Assembly: GCA_023404495.1 (NCBI GenBank)
Contig: JAEYBE010000011.1
Location: forward strand, 1-64,000
Length of the DNA: 64,000 nucleotides
Reading direction: 5' to 3'
From: Actinomycetes bacterium
Lineage (GTDB): Bacteria > Actinomycetota > Thermoleophilia > Solirubrobacterales > JACPNS01
Positions 34,591-42,377 of the stretch are shown here, one piece after another (position 1 is the first letter of the stretch; each line of letters starts with the position of its first letter). The position numbers and the translations under genes are program-made. Below the pieces are notes generated by a model. It saw only the letters and a program-made list of their open reading frames with translations, was not told where the DNA came from and searched no databases.

Positions 34591-34616
34591 TTGCGGAATG
34601 ACATGTCATTCCGCAA
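34591..34616. promoter_or_regulatory. Perfect 26-bp palindrome, likely TetR operator
   Basis: Each half is TTGCGGAATGACA and its exact complement; there are no mismatches. It lies 42 bp before the monooxygenase start. A weak leftward -10 (TAGTGT, 34634-34629) would place transcription start near the edge of the palindrome. The TetR gene at the end of the operon is the expected ligand. Confidence 0.75.
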
Positions 34617-34654
34617 CTGCGATCGACCACACTACCGCACCCAAGCCGGGTTTG

Positions 34655-34689
34655 TTCGCAAGTCTGCGCTCCGAGCGCAGACTTGCGAA
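34655..34689. promoter_or_regulatory. 35-bp inverted repeat between divergent genes
   Basis: Two 17-bp arms (34655-34671 and 34673-34689, beginning TTCGCAAGTCTGCGCTC) are perfect complements around one base. It lies 38 bp from the 26-bp palindrome, upstream of both the leftward monooxygenase operon and the rightward secreted protein gene. It could be a second operator or a cruciform; it lacks the T-run of a terminator. Confidence 0.65.
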
Positions 34690-34776
34690 GAATTCACGCT
34701 TGACAATCGGTGCAATCCGTTTCGCTCCTACCGCGCGACAAAGAGGCAAGCTGTGTGTTCGGAAGAAAGAACCCTG

Positions 34777-35853
34777 ATGCCCCGCTCGGCACCGACAGCT
34801 CACCACCTTCGCGCGCGCCTCGTCGTAGGCGGGCTGCTCGCTGCTCTCGCGCTCGCGGTTATCGCTGCCGTGCCAAAGCCGGCTGTGGCCGCCTCCGCCT
34901 TCCAGGGCCAGGGCATGTGGATCTGGTACGTCCAGCAGGCAGAGGGCGGCAACGTCGAGAAGATCGTCGCCAAGGCCAAGAAGTACAAGATCAAGACCCT
35001 CTACATCAAGAGCTCCGACGGGGCCAATTGGTGGAAGCAGTGGGACCAGTACGCCGCCAAGTTCAAGGCGCGCGGATTGAAGGTCTGCGCCTGGCAGTAC
35101 GTCTACGGCAGCTACCCCTACGTCGAGGCCGAACTCGCGTCACGCGCGGCAAAGGCCGGCGCCGACTGCATCGTGATCGATGCCGAGGTCGAGTACAAGA
35201 ACCGCTACACGTCGGCCCGCCGGTACATCACGCGCCTACGGCAGCAGATCGGCACGCAGTATCCGGTCGGGTTCACGAGCTTCGCCTATCCGGACTTCCA
35301 CCCGACGATTCCCTACAGCGTCTTCCTGGGGCCGGGCGGCGCGCAGTGGAATCTGCCGCAGATGTACTTCTGGGCGTTTCGCTCTGAGATCCCCAACGTC
35401 TACAGCCACACGTACAGCTACAACCAGATCTACCAGCGCCCGATTCATCCGCTAGGACAGACCTACGGAAAGGTCCCGTACGCCAAGGCGCTCACTTTCC
35501 GTAAGTACGCCAAGCGCTACCGCGCCAAGGGCTACAGCTGGTGGGTCTGGCACGAGACGCGCCCCAAGACCTGGTCGGCGCTGCGCGCGACGCTGCCGAA
35601 GGTTGCGGCCAAGCCGGCGACGCCGTATCCGCTGCTGCGCCAGGGCTACAAGAGCGACATGGTCCGGTGGGCCAAGCTCAAGCTCAACGCCGCAGGCGCC
35701 AAGCTTTCGACCAACATCAGCTTTGACGCCAAGATGACGGCCGCGGTCAAGGACTTCCAGACGCGCCGCGGCCTCGCGGTGACCGGTCAGGTCGATCTGG
35801 CCACCTGGCCGGAGCTGCAGAAGGTGCAGCTCCCGCCGCTGGACCTCGGCTGA
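34777..35853 (+). CDS. Secreted glycoside-hydrolase-like protein with peptidoglycan-binding domain
   Basis: 358 aa. Signal peptide (about 1-38, AVAAS cleavage region). A TIM-barrel-like domain about 40-285 has aromatic and acidic motifs (WIWYVQQAEGG, CIVIDAEVEYKN) typical of GH25/DUF-type barrels. A PG_binding_1 repeat ends the protein (about 287-345, LLRQGYKSDMVRWAKLKL, FDAKMTAAVKDFQ). Acidic D/E in IDAEVE may be catalytic. It probably acts on the cell wall. The ATG at 34777 follows GGAAGAAAG; the much longer upstream frame is antisense to the monooxygenase. Confidence 0.82.
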   Translation: MPRSAPTAHHLRARLVVGGLLAALALAVIAAVPKPAVAASAFQGQGMWIWYVQQAEGGNVEKIVAKAKKYKIKTLYIKSSDGANWWKQWDQYAAKFKARGLKVCAWQYVYGSYPYVEAELASRAAKAGADCIVIDAEVEYKNRYTSARRYITRLRQQIGTQYPVGFTSFAYPDFHPTIPYSVFLGPGGAQWNLPQMYFWAFRSEIPNVYSHTYSYNQIYQRPIHPLGQTYGKVPYAKALTFRKYAKRYRAKGYSWWVWHETRPKTWSALRATLPKVAAKPATPYPLLRQGYKSDMVRWAKLKLNAAGAKLSTNISFDAKMTAAVKDFQTRRGLAVTGQVDLATWPELQKVQLPPLDLG

Positions 35854-35890
35854 GACGACCGCCGCCGCACCGCCTCGTACGCTGCCGCGC

Positions 35891-36682
35891 GTGCTCGTGC
35901 TGCTGCCGCCATCGGAAGGCAAGACCGACGCGCCTGAGGGCGCCGCGCCAGTTGATCTCGCCGCGCTCGTCCACCCGGAGCTGACGCCCCAGCGAGAAAA
36001 GCTGATCGAAAAGCTCGATGCGCTCACTCGCGTGCAACCGGCGCGCGCACTCAAGGCGCTGGGCCTCGGCAAGTCGCAGGCCGCGGAGATCTCCCGCAAC
36101 TCGCGACTGCTCGAGAAACCGGCCGCACCGGCGGCGGATGTCTACACCGGCGTCCTGTACCAGTACCTCGACCTGCACTCGCTGAAAGCGGCCGACCGCA
36201 AGCGCGCCGCCGAGCGAATACTGATCCAGTCGGCGCTCTGGGGCGTCGTGCGACTGGAGGATCGGATTCCCGCCTACAGACTCGGGATCGGCGCTTCGCT
36301 GCCGCGGATGAAAGGGCTCGCCGCTTGGTGGAAGCCGGCGCTCGCGGCCGCGCTGCCGAGCGAAGGACTGGTGGTCGACATGCGCTCCGGTGGATACGCC
36401 GCGGCGTGGACACCGGCGAATGGGGTGGTGCTGGGCGTGCGGGTCTTCGTCGAGGAAGCGGGCGAGCGCTCGGTCGTGACGCACATGGCCAAGGCGACGC
36501 GCGGCGATGTGGCGCGGATCTTGGTCGAGGCGAAGTCGGCCTCGGACGATCCCCATGGGGTCCAGAAGATCGTCGACGCCGCAGGCCTGCGCACCGAGCT
36601 GGTGGAGCCGGCCAAAGCCGGCTCCCCATGGAATCTCGATGTGATTCTCAGCGAGCGAGTCGGGAGACTCACCAAGAACTGA
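35891..36682 (+). CDS. yaaA: Peroxide stress protein YaaA family
   Basis: 263 aa, DUF328/YaaA family. Opening LVLLPPSEGKT and later VYTGVLYQYLD and VVDMRSGGY are family hallmarks. In E. coli YaaA lowers free iron during peroxide stress and its fold binds DNA. The GTG start at 35891 is 37 bp after the previous gene. Confidence 0.92.
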   Translation: MLVLLPPSEGKTDAPEGAAPVDLAALVHPELTPQREKLIEKLDALTRVQPARALKALGLGKSQAAEISRNSRLLEKPAAPAADVYTGVLYQYLDLHSLKAADRKRAAERILIQSALWGVVRLEDRIPAYRLGIGASLPRMKGLAAWWKPALAAALPSEGLVVDMRSGGYAAAWTPANGVVLGVRVFVEEAGERSVVTHMAKATRGDVARILVEAKSASDDPHGVQKIVDAAGLRTELVEPAKAGSPWNLDVILSERVGRLTKN

Positions 36683-36695
36683 GAACCGAGGAACA

Positions 36696-36781
<86 letters not shown>

Positions 36782-36812
36782 GAGGGCACGGGGAGTGTAG
36801 TTGCCCCGCGGA

Positions 36813-37475
36813 TCAGCCTTCCGGCGTCAACACCATCTGCGTATTCATGAACTCCGCCACGATCTTGCCCTCGCTGCGGATCGCGACCATCCACACCTGG
36901 GTGCGAGCGCCGACGTGCAACGGCGTGGCCTCGGCGTCGAGCGTCATGCCCGCGCGGCCGGCGCCGATCACGTTGACCTTCAGATCTTGAGATGAAAAGA
37001 CTTGCCCTTCGCGCAGGTTCTCGCGCGTGCCCCAGCCGGCGACGGTGTCGCCGAGCGTCGCCCAGACGCCGCCGTGCATGAACTTGCCGCTGTGCAGGTG
37101 GCGCTCGTCGATCTTCATGCGACCGACCGCGCGGTCCTTGCCGATCTCGATTGCCTCGATTCCGAGGTGGGTCGCGTACGGGCCTTGCGGAAGGTCGAGC
37201 GGCTCGACTGAAGGAGTGCGTTCCGATCCCTCACGTCCGACGGCCTCAGGCGGCACCTCGCTGGTCGACTTCTTCGGCGCGTCGCCCTTGGGCTCAAGCA
37301 GCACCTGCGTGCAGATGAAGTTCGCGACTTGCACGTCCTCGCGCGCGATGCGCACTTCCCAGACATGTGTGCGCTGTCCGACGTGCAGCGGCACCGCGAG
37401 TGCCAGCAACTCGTCGCCCGCGCGAGCCGTGTGGAAGATGTTCGTCTTCATCTCGGCGGTGGTGGGCGACAAAGG
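36813..37475 (-). pseudogene. Tandem hotdog thioesterase, 5' part cut off by the phage element
   Basis: The protein has a complete PaaI-like hotdog domain at its C-terminus (HLHSGKFMHGGVWATLGDT active-site helix, then PLHVGARTQVWMV). It is preceded by only the second half of another (starting LSPTTAEMKTN, then PLHVGQRTHVWEV). The first half of that domain, including its own GGxxATLxDT helix, is missing. Upstream of 37475 the frame continues only through unrelated residues to a TTG at 37571. The break falls where phage sequence begins, so this is best read as the gene fragment left of an integration site. Confidence 0.75.
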
Positions 37476-37554
37476 CTGCCGAGCGTGAGGCTCGGGAGTC
37501 CAAAGTACCGCCGGTACCCGGTTCTTGTCAATACCGCGTCTGGACGTTTGTTCG

Positions 37555-37977
37555 ATGAAGCGGGGCAGCAACTTCTTCGAGCGCGAGGATGCCCAGGATC
37601 GGCTTGACGATCCGCTCCCACCGCTAGACGCTCATCCCGACGCCGGCCGTTGTGCGGAGGTTGAGGGCGAGACCCTGGTCGAACAGGCCGTGGTGTGGCT
37701 CACGCACGCTCTGGGCGATAGCCACTTGGCGGCGGCTCGCGTTGCCGATCAACTCCCCGGCTATCTCCGGCCGGGAGCAAACAGGCGCGTCCCGATTAGC
37801 AGCGCGAAGAAGCGTCAGGTCTTCGAGCGAGACGCCTATCGATGCGTCGAATGCGGTGGGTGGAAATCGCTGGAGATCGACCACATCATCCCGGTCTCCA
37901 AAGGCGGCACGAACGCCATACGGAACCTCCAGACGCTCTGCAAATCGTGCAACACCGCCAAGAAGGATCGCGTATGA
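37555..37977 (+). CDS. HNH endonuclease
   Basis: 140 aa. C-terminal HNH domain: zinc cysteines CVECG and LCKSCN, with catalytic IDHIIPVSKGG and the asparagine of NLQTLC. The N-terminal 70 residues are unassigned. HNH nucleases near replication genes are common in phages, often acting in packaging or as homing-type enzymes. ATG 37555 is chosen; an in-frame TTG at 37525 is possible. Its stop overlaps the next start (ATGA). Confidence 0.85.
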   Translation: MKRGSNFFEREDAQDRLDDPLPPLDAHPDAGRCAEVEGETLVEQAVVWLTHALGDSHLAAARVADQLPGYLRPGANRRVPISSAKKRQVFERDAYRCVECGGWKSLEIDHIIPVSKGGTNAIRNLQTLCKSCNTAKKDRV

Positions 37978-38795
37978 GCGTCCACGCGATCTCAGCGGTG
38001 CTCAAGCACTCAAGGGCGCGACTCGGAGATCGTCTCGTGATGCTCGTGCTGGCCGATCATGCCGACGCCAACGGGGGCAACTCATTCCCGTCACTCCCCT
38101 TGATCGCGGCCGAGGCGTTGATGTCCACCAGGCAAGTCCGGCGGGCTCTCCAGAAGCTCGAAGGAACGGAGAAGTTCGAGGCGGAAATCGAGGCCGTCGG
38201 CACCACGGAATCCGGCGTGACAATTTGGCAAATCCTGCTTCCCGGAGTGACAGGAAGTCACGAATCTGTGACAAATCCGACATCCGCTCCTTTAAAGGAA
38301 CCATCAACTAACCATCAAGGCGAACAACCTCTTTTCAGTGAAGAAGAGAACCCAAGCGCTGAGGGTGAGACTGAATTAAGTTCCGCGGCTCGCCGGATCT
38401 TCGAGCATTGGGATTCGGTGATGCCGAGCTCCGGCACACGGCGGTACACCGAGTCGCGCGCCAAGAAGATCATCGCCCGGCTCAAGGAGGGCTACACCGA
38501 GGACGACTGCCGCCGCGCGATCGACGGCTGCGCCTCATCGGATTTCCACATGGGCCGCGACCCCGGCAACGGCGGACAGGTCCATAACGGCATCGATCTG
38601 ATCTTCCGCAACGGCGAGAAGCTTGAGGGCTTCCGTGATCGCGTGCCGGCGCGCAAGGTGATCGGCCTCGAAGAGCTCGCCGCGCTCCGTGAGAGCTACC
38701 ACGAGGTCGAAGTCGAAGACCTGCGGAGCGAGGACAAGTACCCGTTCGACGCCGAGTCGGACCGCCGGATCGCCGAGGCAGGGCTGGAGGCGTGA
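37974..38795 (+). CDS. Phage replication initiator-like protein with N-terminal helix-turn-helix
   Basis: 273 aa. Residues about 5-60 are a winged helix of the type opening phage replisome organisers (LVMLVLADHADANGG, MSTRQVRRALQKL). Residues about 85-130 are a low-conservation linker encoded by A/T-rich DNA. The C-terminal 110 residues (EHWDSVMPSSGTRRYTESR, HNGIDLIFRNGEKLEGF) match the conserved C-terminal region of DnaD/O-like phage initiators. The next gene is a DnaB-type helicase, so it probably loads it at the origin. Start at ATG 37974. Confidence 0.78.
   Translation: MSVHAISAVLKHSRARLGDRLVMLVLADHADANGGNSFPSLPLIAAEALMSTRQVRRALQKLEGTEKFEAEIEAVGTTESGVTIWQILLPGVTGSHESVTNPTSAPLKEPSTNHQGEQPLFSEEENPSAEGETELSSAARRIFEHWDSVMPSSGTRRYTESRAKKIIARLKEGYTEDDCRRAIDGCASSDFHMGRDPGNGGQVHNGIDLIFRNGEKLEGFRDRVPARKVIGLEELAALRESYHEVEVEDLRSEDKYPFDAESDRRIAEAGLEA
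38247..38345. other. Candidate phage replication origin inside the initiator gene
   Basis: GTGAC boxes at 38247, 38257 (inverted) and 38268 are spaced 10-11 bp. They are followed by an A/T-rich stretch with TTTAAA and a repeated ACCATCAA (about 38290-38320). This is the layout of lambda-type origins, where iterons and the unwinding region lie in the linker of the O gene. No experimental support; inferred from position and composition. Confidence 0.4.
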
Positions 38796-40129
38796 ATGAC
38801 CGCGAGTCTGGCAGCGGCGCTCCACCGCACGACGAGGAATCCGAGGCGTCGGTTCTCGGCGCGGTCATGCTCGCCGACAACTGGATGGATGTTCTGATGC
38901 GGCTGGGCCTTCGCGCGGACGACTTCTACCGCCCACGCAACCGCCGGATCTTCCAGGCAATGCTCTGGTTGAGGGACAACGGCCAACCGATTGACACGCT
39001 GACCGTGGCTGCGCGCCTGGCTACGGACGGTGATCTTGAAAAGGCCGGCGGCAAGGACTACATCGAGACGCTGGTCACGCGGATCCCGGCGATCGGAAAC
39101 ACCAAGCAGTACGCGCAGATCGTGCTCGAAAACGCCTTGCTGCGGAACCTCGCGCACGCTGGTCACGAGATTCAGTCGCTCGTCGCAAATCGAGGCGCCG
39201 ACCCTCTCGAAATCTTGGCCAAAGCGCAGTCGCTTGTCTCTGCGGTGGGACGCGACACGGCGAGCTCGCAGGTGACCTATCAGCCAGACGAACTCGGGCT
39301 GATGATGATCGAATCGTTCGAGAAGCCCGCTGAGGTTTTCAAGACCCCGTGGCCCAAGTTCAACAAGATCATCGCGGGAGGCTTCCGCAGGGGCTCGCTG
39401 ACGGTGCTCTCCGGCTACTCGTCGCACGGCAAGTCGGTGATCGTGGATCAGATCATCGAGCGGGCGGTCCAGGACGGCTACAAGGCGCACCTATGGATCA
39501 ACGAAATGACGCCAACGGATCGGGTCGCTCGAATCTGCGCCCGTCGCGGCGAGATCCCGCTCGATCACATCGTCCAGGGCAAGCTCACGATCGAGGATCA
39601 CAAGACCTTGCAGCGGGTGCTCGGTGAGCTTCCGTTCGGCATCACCGACTGCGCCGGTTGGACCGCCGAAGAGATCGCTCGCGACATCCGGGCCAAGCGC
39701 CCTGACATTGCCGGCGTAGACATCTTCCAGAAGATCGCCGGCGGGCAGCAGGTCTACGAGCTTGACGAGAAGTCCCGAGTTCTGAACGACGTGCCCAAGG
39801 AGTCGCAGGCCAACTGCCACGTCCTGCTCACCGCGCACGTCACCAAGCCTTCGCAGCGGGACGGTAAGCCCGCCAAGCCGAACGGCTCAAACCTTCGTGG
39901 CACCGGCTCGCTGGAGAACGACGCCGATTACGTCGTCTTCGTCCATCGAGACGTGAACGACAACGGTCGCCGCGGGAATGACGGCTGGCTGTACGCGACC
40001 AAGACCCGCTCCGGTGGACAACCGGGCGAGATCAAGGTCACATTCGACGGCCCGCATCAGAAGTTCACGGAATTCAAGGCCAAGAAGGGCGCAAACGCAA
40101 TCGATGACACACAGGAGTTCCCGTTCTGA
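38792..40129 (+). CDS. Replicative DNA helicase, DnaB-like
   Basis: 445 aa. N-terminal DnaB domain (SEASVLGAVMLADNWMD) and RecA-like motor with Walker A GYSSHGKS near residues 212-219 and the later motif TAHVTKPSQR. The usual Walker B segment reads IAGVDIFQKIAGG, less canonical. The GTG start overlaps the initiator stop by 4 bp. Unwinds phage DNA at the fork, probably with host primase. Confidence 0.88.
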   Translation: MNDRESGSGAPPHDEESEASVLGAVMLADNWMDVLMRLGLRADDFYRPRNRRIFQAMLWLRDNGQPIDTLTVAARLATDGDLEKAGGKDYIETLVTRIPAIGNTKQYAQIVLENALLRNLAHAGHEIQSLVANRGADPLEILAKAQSLVSAVGRDTASSQVTYQPDELGLMMIESFEKPAEVFKTPWPKFNKIIAGGFRRGSLTVLSGYSSHGKSVIVDQIIERAVQDGYKAHLWINEMTPTDRVARICARRGEIPLDHIVQGKLTIEDHKTLQRVLGELPFGITDCAGWTAEEIARDIRAKRPDIAGVDIFQKIAGGQQVYELDEKSRVLNDVPKESQANCHVLLTAHVTKPSQRDGKPAKPNGSNLRGTGSLENDADYVVFVHRDVNDNGRRGNDGWLYATKTRSGGQPGEIKVTFDGPHQKFTEFKAKKGANAIDDTQEFPF

Positions 40130-40374
40130 TGGAGATCGAGATCCAGATCGAGGTTGTGTCGGACGCAGAGTTCGCGCTCGACCTCGTGGGTGAAGGAGTC
40201 GAGGGGGTGCGCTGGCCGTTCGAGCTATTTGCGCGTCCCTACGACTGGCAGACAGACGGCTTGACGGAGCCGCAAACCAACCAAGGAGTAGACCATGAAG
40301 TGGATCGGATTGATCCTGCTTTTGCTGGCCGTTACCACGACTACGGCGTGGAGCGCAAGCTCGCTGCCGCCTAA
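40129..40374 (+). CDS. Small phage protein overlapping the RlpA-like gene
   Basis: 81 aa, unrecognised. The ATG overlaps the helicase stop by 1 bp (TGATG). The N-terminal half (MEIEIQIEVVSDAEFALDLV) looks like a genuine protein; the last 27 codons overlap the next gene out of frame by 80 bp, which is long for this phage. It may be real with an overlapping end, or a spurious frame. Confidence 0.5.
   Translation: MEIEIQIEVVSDAEFALDLVGEGVEGVRWPFELFARPYDWQTDGLTEPQTNQGVDHEVDRIDPAFAGRYHDYGVERKLAAA
40285..40294 (+). promoter_or_regulatory. Phage-type ribosome binding site GGAGTAGACC
   Basis: GGAGTAGACC stands directly before the ATG at 40295. The same ten bases precede the start at 44437 (minus, 44438-44447), lie 2 bp before the start at 45026 (minus, 45029-45038), and with one change (GGAGTAGACA) before 46754. 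This shared leader sequence supports those four starts. Confidence 0.65.
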
Positions 40375-40819
40375 GTGCGAGACGGTGCCGGCCAAGACCT
40401 ACAACGCGCAGGTGCACGTCCTGAAAGCGATCTCGGGCAAGCGTCCGAACTTCGCTGATCGGAGCGTCTGCGCGTCGAAGTTCTACGAGCTTCGCGACAA
40501 GATCAAGACGGCTCGCAAGCGGTGTTTAGAGAAGGCGCACCAGTCGTGGGCGAGCTACTACGACCCCGAGGGCACGGCGGGCAAATACCGCTACGACCAT
40601 CCAGGCGTAATCGGCACGGCTCACAAGACCTTGCCGCTCGGAAGTAAGCGATTCTTCCACCTAGGACGCCGGACTCAGCGAGCGCGGATCATCGACCGTG
40701 GCCCGTACGTCTCCGGCCGCGAGTGGGACTTCACGGTTGGACTCAAGAACCGGCTCGGTGCGGGAGACCTCGCGTACGTCTGGAGCAGTCTCCGCAACTG
40801 TTGGGCGGTGGCACGATGA
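40295..40819 (+). CDS. Secreted RlpA-like double-psi beta-barrel protein
   Basis: 174 aa with a clear signal peptide (about 1-20). The C-terminal 100 residues resemble RlpA/expansin-type barrels: SWASYYDPEGTAG, GTAHKTLPLGS, ARIIDRGPYVSGREWDF, LGAGDLAYVW. RlpA domains cleave or bind peptidoglycan. In a phage it could help lysis, exclusion or wall remodelling. It has the GGAGTAGACC ribosome site. It is followed by two tiny membrane proteins, so a lysis cassette outside the late region is possible. Confidence 0.8.
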   Translation: MKWIGLILLLLAVTTTTAWSASSLPPKCETVPAKTYNAQVHVLKAISGKRPNFADRSVCASKFYELRDKIKTARKRCLEKAHQSWASYYDPEGTAGKYRYDHPGVIGTAHKTLPLGSKRFFHLGRRTQRARIIDRGPYVSGREWDFTVGLKNRLGAGDLAYVWSSLRNCWAVAR

Positions 40820-41007
40820 TTGCCTGGGGGATTGCTGCCTTGGCCTGCGGCGTTGGTGCGCTGACTTCATGGGGAATCGCAGTCTGGCGCATCGACCGGC
40901 TCGGCGAGACCTTCCGATCGGACGACGTGCTGGAGCAAGCGTTGCTCATGTTCTTGATCTTCTCGCTTTTCGCCGTGGTGTTCGCAGTCGTCTGGGCGGT
41001 GTCCTGA
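40816..41007 (+). CDS. Small two-helix membrane protein (holin-like size)
   Basis: 63 aa: helices about 2-24 and 42-62 with a charged loop (WRIDRLGETFRSDDVLEQ). It overlaps the RlpA-like gene (ATGA) and the next gene (TGATG). Size, topology and neighbour suggest a holin or antiholin, but no family is recognised. Confidence 0.65.
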   Translation: MIAWGIAALACGVGALTSWGIAVWRIDRLGETFRSDDVLEQALLMFLIFSLFAVVFAVVWAVS

Positions 41008-41141
41008 TGAGCGTTCTCATGTGGATCAACCTGATCGCAGGCCTGGGGTTCTCAACCGCGGCTCTCGTGACAGATAGGGGATCCGACGCAGCCGTTGGTG
41101 CAATCAACCTCGCAGCGTTCGTACTGGCGGTGTCTACATGA
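41007..41141 (+). CDS. 44-aa membrane peptide
   Basis: ATG at 41007 overlaps the preceding stop by 1 bp; it ends in ATGA shared with the gene at 41138. It has one or two short hydrophobic segments (LMWINLIAGLGFSTAALV, VGAINLAAFVLAV). Too small for family assignment; tight overlaps at both ends support that it is translated. Confidence 0.6.
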   Translation: MSVLMWINLIAGLGFSTAALVTDRGSDAAVGAINLAAFVLAVST

Positions 41142-41587
41142 TCTACCGCCAGTTCGTGGAGTACGTCAAGAAAGAGTCCGCCGCCACCGTCGAGCACTTG
41201 GTCTTCGACTTGGGCAAGCACCTGATCCTCCTAAACGGCGAGGGCGACAAGGGGATGGTCGTGCAGGTCGAGAACGTCGCGATCTCGAACCCGATGATCC
41301 GCAAGACGACGTGGCAACTCAAGATCCTGCCGCTGATCTTGAAGTGTCAGGCCCAGCGGATTGCGCTCGTGGTCGTCGGTCCGATGCAGCTGGGGGAAGA
41401 GTCCGAAGTCGAAGCCGAGTCGGGTCAGTTGGCCGTGCTCGCGACGATCGCTGACGCTGAACGCACAGAGCGCTGGCTCGGAGTCGTGCAGCAGGACGAC
41501 GAAATGAACCTCTCGGTCGAGTGGCAGGAGCCGGTGCTTGACGCTTCGATCCCGGACTTCTGGATTCTGGAAGAGGCGTTGCGATGA
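41138..41587 (+). CDS. Unknown phage protein
   Basis: 149 aa, soluble, acidic in the C-terminal half. The central segment IALVVVGPMQLGEESEVEAE may be a strand-loop turn; no motif recognised. Overlaps both neighbours by 4 bp. Confidence 0.65.
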   Translation: MIYRQFVEYVKKESAATVEHLVFDLGKHLILLNGEGDKGMVVQVENVAISNPMIRKTTWQLKILPLILKCQAQRIALVVVGPMQLGEESEVEAESGQLAVLATIADAERTERWLGVVQQDDEMNLSVEWQEPVLDASIPDFWILEEALR

Positions 41588-41904
41588 GCGGGGCCAAGAA
41601 GTTCGACGGCGGGAAGCTGCGTTTCGACTTGCTCCCGGTGAGGCCGCTGGAGAAGCTGGTCGAGGTCTACACGATCGGCGCAGCGAAGTACGACGCGCAC
41701 AATTGGCGCAAGGGTCTGGAGTTCTCGCGGGTCTTCGCTGCGATCTGTCGCCACCTGTTTGCGTGGTGGCGCGGTGAGACGCATGACCCCGACGATGGTC
41801 AGCATCACTTGGCTTCGGTCGCATGGGGGGCGCTCACACTCATGGAGCTTGAGCAGACCCACCCGGAGCTTGACGATCGAGCAGAGCCGGAGGTCGAGAA
41901 GTGA
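41584..41904 (+). CDS. DUF5664-type dATP/dGTP diphosphohydrolase-like protein
   Basis: 106 aa. KFDGGKLRFDLLPVRPLEKLVEV and the helix HHLASVAWGALTLME are hallmarks of DUF5664 phage proteins (all-alpha NTP pyrophosphatase-like, named dGTP diphosphohydrolase N-terminal). It may trim purine dNTP pools for phage replication. Members also occur in phages with modified purines, but no PurZ-like gene is seen here. Confidence 0.78.
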   Translation: MSGAKKFDGGKLRFDLLPVRPLEKLVEVYTIGAAKYDAHNWRKGLEFSRVFAAICRHLFAWWRGETHDPDDGQHHLASVAWGALTLMELEQTHPELDDRAEPEVEK

Positions 41905-42377
41905 AGCGCGCCGGCTCCTATCGCCCCATGACGCCGGCTCAGATGCAGGAGTTCCACGCGAACCTCCAAGACAAGTACGGCTACTGCTACTTCGCCGACC
42001 CCGAGCACCGGATCGAACACCGCTGCACCGGACGTAGCTGGGGGATGCATCTGTATCCGCAGTCGCAGTTGAAGCGGGACTTTCGAGAGGGCGCATGGAA
42101 GATGCCCGACGGCCAGTTCTGGCGCCCTCTGACTCGCCAGACGCCCAACCGCAAAGGCATGGTGACGCTGACTCTCGGCGAGATATGCAGCGACACGCGG
42201 TTCGGTGTTCCCGGCTGCGACGGCATCCACGCGCCGTTTGACAACAACATCGACCTGCGCAGGGAAGCGTTTCCGATCCTGCCTCCTGACTTCATGCGCG
42301 TGGTTCGTGCATACCAGCTGGAGGCAGCGGTCGAGCTCTACTACGGCCTCAAGCCGTACAGCTTGGAGGCCCGATGA
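41901..42377 (+). CDS. Unknown phage protein
   Basis: 158 aa with five cysteines and many aromatic residues. The GTG start overlaps the previous stop (GTGA). Segments such as EHRCTGRSWGMHLYP and CSDTRFGVPGCDGIH suggest a metal-binding or disulphide fold, but no family is recognised. Confidence 0.65.
   Translation: MKRAGSYRPMTPAQMQEFHANLQDKYGYCYFADPEHRIEHRCTGRSWGMHLYPQSQLKRDFREGAWKMPDGQFWRPLTRQTPNRKGMVTLTLGEICSDTRFGVPGCDGIHAPFDNNIDLRREAFPILPPDFMRVVRAYQLEAAVELYYGLKPYSLEAR

Noticed and set aside
33376..34776. 467-codon upstream extension of the secreted peptidoglycan-binding protein
   Set aside because: It is antisense to the monooxygenase gene, and a clear signal peptide with ribosome site begins at 34777.
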